32,788 nt of DNA, from positions 1-32,788 of the forward strand of contig JAPLNJ010000350.1 in the NCBI GenBank assembly GCA_026692885.1, read 5' to 3'. The notes under the pieces were generated by a model. It saw only the letters and a program-made list of their open reading frames with translations, searched no databases and was not told where the DNA came from. Shown piece after piece: positions 26,561-32,788 of the stretch. This DNA is from Planctomycetota bacterium. Lineage in GTDB: Bacteria; Planctomycetota; Planctomycetia; Pirellulales; Pirellulaceae. Each line of letters opens with the position of its first letter. The first letter of the stretch is position 1. Both the position numbers and the translations under genes were made by a program.

Positions 26561-26888
26561 AGACTCCCCCCCTGGGAATGCTTCTCACCAAAGCCGCGGA
26601 AGAAAGAATTTACGGCTAATGATGGCGTGTGAGAGCCGCCCAGGAGCGAGGCGACACGAGAGATTATCGGTTGGGGCCTCTCCGTAACTTCGCAAAACTT
26701 TGCGGAATATAACGGTTGTTTTGAATCTCGCGGTTTTACCGAATTCCACTCATTAAACTGGTGGGCTTGGGCCGATTTTGAGGCCACAAGGCTTCCCGTA
26801 CGTCCGATTACCGGAACGCTAGCAGCCTGCCGCCGTCGGCCGACCAGGGCCTTGGAAGTTGCGATATCACGTTTTCGCGGCGTTTCTT

Positions 26889-26954
26889 GTAGGTTGGGTC
26901 TCCGACCCGACCTCAGAAACATCGGAAAAGGACGGGCCAGGAGACCCATCCTAC
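26889..26954. repeat. GGGTCTCC hairpin repeat in the leader of the ExbB-like gene
   Basis: The left arm, 26889-26912 (GTAGGTTGGGTCTCCGACCC), and the right arm, 26930-26954 (contains GGAGACCCATCCTAC), form an imperfect inverted repeat of a family common in planctomycete intergenic DNA. In the long open frame it would be translated, but the gene start is placed downstream at 27048. Confidence 0.85.
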
Positions 26955-27047
26955 GAAAATGCGCAACTTCAAAGACCCGGGCCACACGGCACATCGCAGG
27001 TGTCCGGCGCCGGCGTCCGGTCCCATCCAAAACAGAGGGCATCGAAC

Positions 27048-28385
27048 GTGTCTCGACCGAAAGAGCGGAATGCATTTGTCGTGGTCCTGGGCGGTCTTGC
27101 CTGGCCTTTTCTCATCGGTGGAGCGATCAGCTGCATCTTCTATGCATTGATCTACCGCGGACCGCTCAATATTCCCTTCATGCATCGCTACTTCACCGCG
27201 AACCCGGTGTTGTTTGCGGAGACGTATCTGTTCTTCGTCGGGATGGCCTCGTTGACCATGAAGCTACTCGACGTGGCGGGCCAATTCATCACCCTGAGCG
27301 CTGTGGATCTGGGTATCCCACCGGCCGCCGGGGACGAGCTCGAAGCAGCCGGGCCACTGCTCGAGAAGCTCGAACAGTTACCCGCTCCCGCCCGGCAATC
27401 GTACCTGGGCCGCCGGCTGCGCGAGGCCTTGCTGCAGGTCCAGCGGAAAGGCTCCGCCGAGGGGTTGGACAACGAGTTGAAGTACCTGTCCGACCTCGAC
27501 GCTGCCCGCCAGCAGGACAGTTTTGGTCTGATTCGGATCGCGATCTGGGCGACTCCGATGCTCGGTTTCTTGGGGACGGTCATCGGTATTACCCAGGCCC
27601 TCGGTTACTTGGACCCCAAACTGCTGGCCACGAACTTTCAAGGCACGATGGAGTCTCTCTTGGCTGGCTTGTACGTCAAGTTCGACACGACGGCGCTCGC
27701 CCTGTCCCTGTCGACCGTCATGATGTTCCTGCAATTCCTGATGGACCGTGTCGAGACCCAGCTTCTGTCCACCGTGGATACGCTCAGCAATGAGGCCCTG
27801 ATCGGGCGTTTTGCTCAGCTCGGTGGCAGTAGCGATCCGCACGTAGCGTCGCTGGAACGGATGAGCCGCGCGATGATCCGGGGGACGGAGGGTTTGGTGG
27901 AACGCCAAGTGCAGCTCTGGCAAGCGACGATCGAGGCGGCCCACAGTCATTGGAGCCAAGTCGTGCCTGCTGCGGGCCAACAGATTCAGGCTTCCGTCGG
28001 CGGCGCGCTCGAACAGTCCCTGGCCAAGTTCACGGCGGAAATGGCGCAAGTCGAGCGGCAAGCCGCCGATCAAGCGCGCACCCGCTGGGAACAATGGCAG
28101 ACGGCCCTCTCCGAAAACGCGCGCCGCATGCAGACCCAGCAACAGGAAATGATGCGGCAAGGGGAGATGCTGGCGCAGGTGGTGAAAGCGACCGGCGACG
28201 TGATCAACCTGGAACGGACGCTGAACGAGAATCTCAAAGCCTTGTCCGGAGCCAAACAGTTCGAGGACATGGTGATGAGTCTGACCGCCGCCATTCACCT
28301 GCTCACGACTCGATTGAGTGGCCCCGCGTCCAACGTCCCGCATGTGGAACTCCTCGAAACCCGATCCAAAGGCCGTGCGGCATGA
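27048..28385 (+). CDS. MotA/TolQ/ExbB-type proton-channel protein with long C-terminal coiled coil
   Basis: 445 aa from GTG 27048 (AGAGGG upstream); the open frame extends to 26859, but that part translates a DNA repeat. TM1 is about 9-32, TM2 about 54-75, TM3 about 160-186 (LIRIAIWATPMLGFLGTVIG, the family signature 'P.LG.LGTV.G') and TM4 about 212-232 (FDTTALALSLSTVMMFLQFL, with the conserved Thr pair). These form the ExbB/TolQ/MotA channel fold, which uses the proton gradient for mechanical work with ExbD-type partners. Residues about 265-420 are a long, Gln/Glu/Ala-rich cytosolic helix (LEQSLAKFTAEMAQVERQAA), unusual for ExbB/TolQ but known in ZorA-like motors. The stop overlaps the next gene by 4 bp (ATGA), so the three genes form one operon. 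Confidence 0.9.
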   Translation: MSRPKERNAFVVVLGGLAWPFLIGGAISCIFYALIYRGPLNIPFMHRYFTANPVLFAETYLFFVGMASLTMKLLDVAGQFITLSAVDLGIPPAAGDELEAAGPLLEKLEQLPAPARQSYLGRRLREALLQVQRKGSAEGLDNELKYLSDLDAARQQDSFGLIRIAIWATPMLGFLGTVIGITQALGYLDPKLLATNFQGTMESLLAGLYVKFDTTALALSLSTVMMFLQFLMDRVETQLLSTVDTLSNEALIGRFAQLGGSSDPHVASLERMSRAMIRGTEGLVERQVQLWQATIEAAHSHWSQVVPAAGQQIQASVGGALEQSLAKFTAEMAQVERQAADQARTRWEQWQTALSENARRMQTQQQEMMRQGEMLAQVVKATGDVINLERTLNENLKALSGAKQFEDMVMSLTAAIHLLTTRLSGPASNVPHVELLETRSKGRAA

Positions 28386-30631
28386 GACGGCAGCGCGTCC
28401 GCAAGCCCGATGTCGGCATGCAACTCTTCCCGTTCCTCGCCGTGCTGATCTGCGCGATGGGGGCGCTGATCGTCATTTTGGTACTGGTCACGCGGCAGGC
28501 GCGGTCGCAAGCCGATACCATCGCCGATCAACGCGTCAAAGAACGGCACGAGCAGCGTCGGGCTGCCAAGCAGCAAACGACGCAGGCACAGGAAGATGTC
28601 CAGTGGCGGCAACAGATTCTGACACAGCAACGTCAGGAACTGACGCAGCAGATGGCGGACCGGCGGTTGGAGTTGAGTCATCTGGAGGATCACATCCGGC
28701 GCCTGGATCAGCGGGGGAATCAACTGCGACTCCACATCATCGAACTGCAACGCGTCGGTGCGGGCCACCAGGACGACCAGGCTGCGCTGCAAGGCGAAGT
28801 CGAGCGAATGCAGGCCGAATTGCAGCAGGAACGTCAGAAGCTGGAAGAATCACGCACGCAGGTCGCAAAACGCCGACGGTCTTACGCCATCATCCCCTAT
28901 CGCGGCCCCAACGGCACGGACCGGCGACCGATCTACGTCGAATGCCGGTCGACCGGTATCATCATTCGCCCGGAAGGCATCGTGGTCACCCCGGACGATC
29001 TGGCGGGTCCCTTGGGACCTGGCAATCCTCTGGACGCCGCGTTGCGAGCGATTCGCGAACATTGGGCGCACGTCGAAGGCAGTGTGCGCGGTGGCGAACC
29101 CTATCCGCTCTTGATTGTGCGACCCGACGGGGCCGTGGCCTATTCGGCCGCTCGGGCCGCGATGAGTGCCTGGGAAGATGAGTTCGGTTACGAGTTGGTG
29201 GACGCCGACATGGAATTGGCCTTCCCACCCAGCGATCCGACGCTGAAACAGACCATCGAGGAGAGCATGCAGGCGGCGCGCGAGCGACAGGCCCTGCTGA
29301 TCGCCGCCATGCCGCGCCGGTTTGACCGCAGCCCAGTCACCGATCGGTTTCCGGAAGCCGACGGGGGCGATGCCGATTCTCCCGGCTCCGTGGCCGGCCG
29401 ATCCAGCGGTGGCTCACGGTCGGCTCCCTCCGGCGGCATACCAGGCACCGCAGGTCTGTCCTACCTGGCACAAGGTTACGGACCGAGCTCCGGACTATCC
29501 TTGGCGTCTGGCGCAGGTGGACCACGTGGACTCGGGACGGCCTTCGGAGCGGGAGACGCGTCGCGGGGCGGATACGCGTCGGCCGAAGGCGGCCTGGCCG
29601 GCTCGGGTGGAGGTCGTGCCGCGGTGGCTAGCGGCCTGCCAAGCGTGTCCGGCGGCGGTGGCCCGGGAGGCGGTGGATTCGGCGGTGATGCAGGCGGACT
29701 TGGTGGTGGGTACGGCACTGGCAGCGGTCCTGGAACTGGATTCGGCAGCGGCGGAACTGGCGGTGGTTCTGGAGCTGGATTCGCCGGTGACGGCACTGGC
29801 GGCGGTCCTGGAGCTGGATTCGGCGGTGGCGGCACTGGCGGCGGTGGCGGCACTGGCGGCGGTTCTGGAGCTGGATTCGGCGGTGGCACTGGCGGTGGTG
29901 GCAGTGGATCAGGTGGTGGGTTCGGCGGGGGGCCTGGAGGTGGCTCGGGCAGTGCCGGTGGCGGCGAAGGGCTCGCTGGGATCCAACGGGCGGGAATCGG
30001 CGGCGGCGCGACCAGCGGCGGCCTGGCGGCCCTCGAGGCCAGTGGCGATGCGCGCGACAATGTTCGCGGGGGCAGCCCGAACGGCAGCGGCGGTGGCAGT
30101 GGTCCCGTCGTGGCTGGACCCAGTGGCGGCCGGCGAGCCGACCGCAGTCAGGGCGACAGCGGCGACCAGGAAGCTGGCGAGGACGCCGCCCAGAGTCGCG
30201 GTCCAGGAGCTGGCCGCGGTGGCGCCAGGTCCGCCACGAAGACCTTCGAGGGAGGTCCCAGTGTTAGCCAACGCAAGACTCCGGACGCGATGGGCATCAC
30301 ACGTCCGATTTTCGTCGAATGCTATCCCGACCGGCTGGTGATTCTGCCGGACCAGGGTACGGACGGCAAACCGCAGGTCATTCCGATTCAGGGAACCCTA
30401 CGTAGCGCGATCAGCCCCTTTGCGACCGGCCTGCGGCTGCACATGGACCGCTGGGGCTTGGCGGTGGCCGGCGGCTTTTGGAAACCGGTCGTCAAGGTGA
30501 AGGTTGGACCCGGCGCGGAGACCCAGTTCGAACAACTGAAGACGCTGCTGGAAAGCAATGGCGTCGAAGTGCAGAAGAGAGAGGAGCCGCGCCGGCGCGA
30601 GCGTTACACCGGCGCCACGTTGCCATCATGA
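28382..30631 (+). CDS. ExbD-like membrane protein with coiled coil, glycine-rich linker and duplicated C-domain; proton Asp replaced by Ala
   Basis: 749 aa. One N-terminal membrane helix (15-37, LFPFLAVLICAMGALIVILV) aligns with the ExbD helix, but the position of the essential Asp is Ala20 (PFLA instead of PFLD). A coiled coil (about 40-165) and a conserved domain (about 166-315, RRPIYVECRSTGIIIRPEG, LIVRPDGAVAYSAARAA) follow. Then comes about 280 residues of Gly/Ser/Thr-rich low complexity, and a second copy of the domain (about 638-749, RPIFVECYPDRLVILPDQG, VKVKVGPGAETQFEQLKTLL). The start at 28382 overlaps the upstream stop (ATGA), and the end overlaps the next start the same way. The bulk would lie in the periplasm. 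Function unknown; it is presumed to be the passive half of an ExbD heterodimer (inference). Confidence 0.85.
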   Translation: MRRQRVRKPDVGMQLFPFLAVLICAMGALIVILVLVTRQARSQADTIADQRVKERHEQRRAAKQQTTQAQEDVQWRQQILTQQRQELTQQMADRRLELSHLEDHIRRLDQRGNQLRLHIIELQRVGAGHQDDQAALQGEVERMQAELQQERQKLEESRTQVAKRRRSYAIIPYRGPNGTDRRPIYVECRSTGIIIRPEGIVVTPDDLAGPLGPGNPLDAALRAIREHWAHVEGSVRGGEPYPLLIVRPDGAVAYSAARAAMSAWEDEFGYELVDADMELAFPPSDPTLKQTIEESMQAARERQALLIAAMPRRFDRSPVTDRFPEADGGDADSPGSVAGRSSGGSRSAPSGGIPGTAGLSYLAQGYGPSSGLSLASGAGGPRGLGTAFGAGDASRGGYASAEGGLAGSGGGRAAVASGLPSVSGGGGPGGGGFGGDAGGLGGGYGTGSGPGTGFGSGGTGGGSGAGFAGDGTGGGPGAGFGGGGTGGGGGTGGGSGAGFGGGTGGGGSGSGGGFGGGPGGGSGSAGGGEGLAGIQRAGIGGGATSGGLAALEASGDARDNVRGGSPNGSGGGSGPVVAGPSGGRRADRSQGDSGDQEAGEDAAQSRGPGAGRGGARSATKTFEGGPSVSQRKTPDAMGITRPIFVECYPDRLVILPDQGTDGKPQVIPIQGTLRSAISPFATGLRLHMDRWGLAVAGGFWKPVVKVKVGPGAETQFEQLKTLLESNGVEVQKREEPRRRERYTGATLPS
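29727..29905 (+). repeat. Gly-rich coding minisatellite
   Basis: Imperfect tandem repeats built on GGCACTGGCGGCGGT and GGAGCTGGATTCGGC units encode (GTGGGSGAGFGG)-type residues. Unit number probably varies between strains because the units differ by simple duplications. It forms the core of the longer Gly-rich linker (about 29380-30180) of the ExbD-like protein. Confidence 0.85.
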
Positions 30632-31638
30632 GACACAAGCATACCGAACTCGCGGAAGCGCCCTTCTTGGACGTCGTTACGAACCTGATCGGGATTCTGA
30701 TCATCATCATCATGGTGACCGGGACCCGCACCACGGAAACGATGGCCGACGCGGCGGTCGACGCAAAGTCCGCCGACAGCGAGGATGCTCCGGGAGAACT
30801 GGCCGGGGCGCAGTCCGCCGCGGACGCTATCGAGAAGGACATCCATGACGTCACCGCCAAGCTGCAGCAACAGCAGTTGGAGATCGCCTACCGCCGCTCG
30901 GAGCGGGACAAGACGCTGGCGTTCTTGACCGCCATCGAACAGGATGTCTCCCAACAGGAGCAGCAACTGTCTGCGGCCCAACAAGAACAACTGGAAAAGA
31001 ACCGCGAACTGCTCGCGGCCCGCAGCGAACTGGGCGAGGTCAGGACCAGCCGCGAAAGCCTGGAACGCGCGCCGCCGACACCGAACGTGATCGAGCAGTT
31101 GCCGACCCCGCTGGCGAAGGCCGTCTTCGGCCAGGAAGTCCATTTCCAACTGCGTGGCGGGCGGCTGACGTACGTGCCGTGGGACGAGCTGGTGGAGGCC
31201 CTCAAACACGAGGCTCCGGGAAAAGTCTACAAGCTGAAGGACGCTGCGGAGGTCACCGAGGCCCTGGGCCCGGTCCGGGGCTTTCGCATGGAGTACACGC
31301 TCCGCCGCGGTCAGCAGCTGGCGCCGGTCGGCCGCGGAACGGTCACGGTCAGCCAGACCATCGAACTGGACCGGTTCATTCTGATCCCTGTTAACCCAGA
31401 TCTGGGAGAACCGCTGGAACAGGCTTATCGCGAGAATTCGGAGCTATTGGCGATGCTCAGCCGCTACGAGCCGAAGCGGACCACGGTGACGGTCTGGGTC
31501 TATCCCGACAGCTTCGGCAAGTTCCGCGAGCTGAAGGCGAAGCTCTACGAACTGGGGTTTCTCGCCAGCGCCCGTCCCATGCCCGAGGGGCATCCCATCG
31601 GCGGCTCGCCGCGCGGATCCCGCAGCGCGGCAGAGTAG
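30628..31638 (+). CDS. ExbD/TolR-like protein retaining the proton-relay Asp
   Basis: 336 aa. The N-terminus, 'EAPFLDVVTNLIGILIIIIM', is a clean ExbD/TolR transmembrane signature, with Asp15 in the place of the essential ExbD Asp25. A coiled coil (about 55-145, QQEQQLSAAQQEQLEKNREL) and a periplasmic domain (about 165-320) follow: HFQLRGGRLTYVPWDELVEA, FILIPVNPDLGEPLE, TVWVYPDSFGKFRELKAKLY. The last part resembles the repeated domain of the upstream protein. The ATG overlaps the upstream stop by 4 bp. It is the third and last gene of the operon; 700 bp of repeats follow. No OmpA-like peptidoglycan-binding domain is seen, unlike MotB or ZorB. Confidence 0.9.
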   Translation: MRHKHTELAEAPFLDVVTNLIGILIIIIMVTGTRTTETMADAAVDAKSADSEDAPGELAGAQSAADAIEKDIHDVTAKLQQQQLEIAYRRSERDKTLAFLTAIEQDVSQQEQQLSAAQQEQLEKNRELLAARSELGEVRTSRESLERAPPTPNVIEQLPTPLAKAVFGQEVHFQLRGGRLTYVPWDELVEALKHEAPGKVYKLKDAAEVTEALGPVRGFRMEYTLRRGQQLAPVGRGTVTVSQTIELDRFILIPVNPDLGEPLEQAYRENSELLAMLSRYEPKRTTVTVWVYPDSFGKFRELKAKLYELGFLASARPMPEGHPIGGSPRGSRSAAE

Positions 31639-31680
31639 CAACGTAGGCCGAAATATGCTGCCCGCGGTTGGCATTGGCTC

Positions 31681-31773
31681 GTTTAACCGCACGCCGTAGG
31701 CACGCGCGGGACTTGGGCGCGACCCCGATACGTGGGGCTGACCCACGCGCGTGCCTACGGCGAGCGTTTAAAC
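31681..31773. repeat. Long inverted repeat after the ExbB/ExbD operon
   Basis: The left arm, 31681-31710 (core CGCCGTAGGCACGCGCG, 31692-31708), and the right arm, 31742-31773 (core CGCGCGTGCCTACGGCG, 31746-31762), have a perfect 17-bp core extending outward to GTTTAA/TTTAAAC, with a loop of about 35 bp. There is no T-run, so it is a repeat element rather than a canonical terminator, though it could stop or stabilise the transcript. Confidence 0.85.
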
Positions 31774-31799
31774 GAAGATGTGCCATCCTCAACCGAATG

Positions 31800-31866
31800 C
31801 CACTTACTTTGTAGCGGCACGGCGCGAGCCCAAGGCCACTTACTTTGTAGCGGCACGGCGCGAGCC
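31800..31866. repeat. 31-bp direct repeat pair (CCACTTACTTTGTAGCGG)
   Basis: Two perfect 31-bp copies at 31800-31830 and 31836-31866. An inverted partial copy (CCAAAGTAAGTGGCATGG) starts at about 31936, giving a larger imperfect palindrome with it. Confidence 0.88.
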
Positions 31867-31951
31867 GTCCGGTATGACAGTCGGAAAACCGGGCGGCTTG
31901 CGCCGCTCCGCTAACAGAAAACGCCCCCAATGGTCCCAAAGTAAGTGGCAT

Positions 31952-32016
31952 GGGGCTAGCGCCTTGCCGCTCACAGCACCGGCACTCGCACCGGCGGCTA
32001 TCGCCTTGCCGCTCAC
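31952..32016 (-). repeat. Two GTGAGCGGCAAGGCG repeat copies
   Basis: Minus-strand copies at 31952-31974 and 31989-32016 of the unit that also forms the start of the broken hsdM at 8799-8827. They differ mainly at one base (C or A before TAGCC). Confidence 0.88.
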
Positions 32017-32042
32017 AGGATACGGGGCGCGGGCAGGTTTGT

Positions 32043-32094
32043 CGTAGAACGGATTTCAATCCGTTTTGTGAAGCGGAATGAATTCCGCTCTACG
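32043..32094. repeat. Double hairpin repeat CGTAGAACGGATTTCAATCC
   Basis: Two adjacent small palindromes (ACGGATTTCAATCCGT and AGCGGAATGAATTCCGCT) lie within an outer CGTAGA/TCTACG inverted pair. It abuts the truncated end of the TPR remnant at 32097. Confidence 0.85.
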
Positions 32095-32096
32095 AA

Positions 32097-32215
32097 GTGC
32101 AACGCGTCGGCGTGCTGCGGGCTTTCCTTGAGGATCTGGCGATACAGACTCTCGGCTTGAGGCAGTTGCCCCGCCGGATGATGTCGGATCGCCGCGGCCG
32201 GGGTTTTCGGAATCG
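32097..32215 (-). pseudogene. TPR-protein fragment
   Basis: The minus-strand frame reads IRHHPAGQLPQAESLYRQIL then KESPQHADALH, an almost ideal TPR motif of the type that opens many planctomycete TPR proteins ('HhqaGrl.eAe.lYrqiL...P.haDALh'). It has no start and breaks off exactly where the double hairpin repeat (32043-32094) begins. The continuing sequence shows no further TPR. It is a one-repeat remnant. Confidence 0.6.
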
Positions 32216-32344
32216 TCGGCAGCCTGCCTCGCCGTCAAGAGAAATTAGGGGTGGCCACTGTCTCCCCTTTGGAACGGAACAGGCTAGGAGTGGCTCCCTT
32301 GCGATTGCCGACCCCACCGGCGGTCGACCGACCATTCACTGACG

Positions 32345-32761
32345 CTACTTACGTTCCAACAGTTTCCGCAGTCGCGCCGCTTGCTCTTCGCTCAGACCAG
32401 CTGCCAGATCCTCGGGCGTATATCTCCGAAGAACCTCCTCGGACGTGTATCTCCGAAGAACCTCCTCGGACGACAGCCCGTGCAGACGATCTTCAGCGGG
32501 GAGTCCGCGCAAACGATCTTCAGCGGGGAGTCCGCGCATACGATCTTCAGCGGGGAGCCCGCGCAAACGATCTTCAGCGGGGAGCCCTCGCAAACGATCT
32601 TCAGCGGGGAGTCCACGCAAACGATCTTCAGCGGGGAGTCCACGCAAACGATCTTCAGCGGGGAGCCCACGCAAACGCTTCTCGACTGGCATCGCCTCCA
32701 GGAACGCTGTCTGCAGTTCCTCTGCTAACTCGTCCATGGTTTCTGTGCCCGTGTGTTGCAT
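32345..32761 (-). CDS. Nonapeptide-repeat protein (AEDRLRGLP repeats)
   Basis: 138 aa. The start at 32761 has AAGGAG upstream. A short acidic N-terminus (MDELAEELQTAFLEAMP) is followed by about eight nine-residue repeats of the form RLRGLPAED, two of the form SSEEVLRRY, and a closing helix (AAGLSEEQAARLRKLLERK). Such RLRGLPxEE tails occur in planctomycete proteins, often at the end of Rpn/PD-(D/E)XK transposase-like nucleases, but here there is no nuclease domain. The repeats are nearly identical at DNA level (27-bp units), implying recent expansion. The product is probably a fully helical, highly charged protein; its function is unknown. Confidence 0.8.
   Translation of the reverse strand: MQHTGTETMDELAEELQTAFLEAMPVEKRLRGLPAEDRLRGLPAEDRLRGLPAEDRLRGLPAEDRLRGLPAEDRMRGLPAEDRLRGLPAEDRLHGLSSEEVLRRYTSEEVLRRYTPEDLAAGLSEEQAARLRKLLERK
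32487..32683. repeat. 27-bp coding tandem repeat
   Basis: CGATCTTCAGCGGGGAG recurs at 32487, 32514, 32541, 32568, 32595, 32622 and 32649, a strict 27-bp period with few substitutions and no variable spacers. A second short 27-bp repeat (GAAGAACCTCCTCGGACG) lies at about 32420-32475. Confidence 0.95.
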
Positions 32762-32788
32762 CGCAAACTCCTTGCCTCGAATGCGAAA

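Noticed and set aside
26417..26632. 71-aa plus-strand ORF over the terminator
   Set aside because: It reads through a perfect intrinsic terminator hairpin and has no recognisable protein features.
26859..27047. N-terminal extension of the ExbB-like protein
   Set aside because: The extra residues translate a dispersed GGGTCTCC hairpin; GTG 27048 has a Shine-Dalgarno and immediately precedes the membrane helix.
27950..28381. Upstream extension of the second operon gene
   Set aside because: It would overlap the whole coiled-coil part of the ExbB-like gene in another frame; ATG 28382 overlaps the upstream stop in the usual coupled way.
26859..31638. Zorya anti-phage system (ZorA/ZorB-like motor)
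   Set aside because: The channel protein has a long coiled tail like ZorA, but there is no OmpA-type domain in the ExbD-like proteins and no ZorC, ZorD or ZorE gene; instead there are two ExbD-like genes.
32487..32683. CRISPR array
   Set aside because: The 27-bp units are contiguous with no variable spacers and are in frame within a coding gene.

Overview
The window looks like a chromosomal segment of a high-GC planctomycete (Pirellulales/Gemmatales-like). The evidence is a set of family habits seen together: an SHD1-domain secreted protein, a Uma2-type nuclease, a neutral-ceramidase-like secreted protein, a FloA/NfeD membrane operon, an RLRGLP-type nonapeptide-repeat protein, a TPR fragment of the common planctomycete type, and many dispersed hairpin repeats of the GTAGGTCAGGC and GGGTCTCCGACCC kinds. 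No rRNA, tRNA or CRISPR array was seen. The assignment is inference from gene content; no marker gene is present.

Layout. (1) 1-4.9 kb: a heavy-metal RND efflux pair, with a 5'-truncated CusB/HlyD-type adaptor and a CusA/CzcA-type pump. Between them sits a four-helix-bundle (S23/IVP-like) ORF bracketed by inverted arrays of 7-bp repeats. A second, ORF-less pair of inverted heptamer arrays lies in frame inside the pump gene. (2) 5.2-13.2 kb: a decaying accessory region. It holds a frameshifted secreted glycoside-hydrolase-like gene, an hsdM methylase with a lost base in its SAM motif and a repeat-derived start, a truncated rhuM, a truncated GH2 gene, an intact DinB-like gene, and a hydroxyacid-dehydrogenase gene with an internal deletion. 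(3) 13.3-18.0 kb: a membrane operon on the minus strand, with a long NfeD (two ClpP-like domains without an evident catalytic serine), a short NfeD, FloA flotillin and a small partner. (4) 18.1-26.2 kb: a HigA-like antitoxin with only a scrap of its HigB toxin, an APC amino-acid transporter, an SHD1 secreted protein, a secreted M23 peptidase with PKD-like domains, a Uma2 protein and a ceramidase-like enzyme. (5) 26.5-31.6 kb: an orphan minus-strand terminator, then a tightly overlapping three-gene operon for a proton-channel complex (one ExbB/TolQ/MotA-like and two ExbD-like proteins). (6) 31.6-32.8 kb: a dense repeat cluster, a TPR remnant and a nonapeptide-repeat gene.

The most interesting candidate system is the three-gene ExbB-ExbD-ExbD' operon. 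One ExbD-like subunit keeps the proton-relay aspartate, while the other has alanine at the matching position and carries a very long glycine-rich linker. The second is the heptamer-array element, seen both with an S23-like ORF and as an ORF-less in-frame insert.
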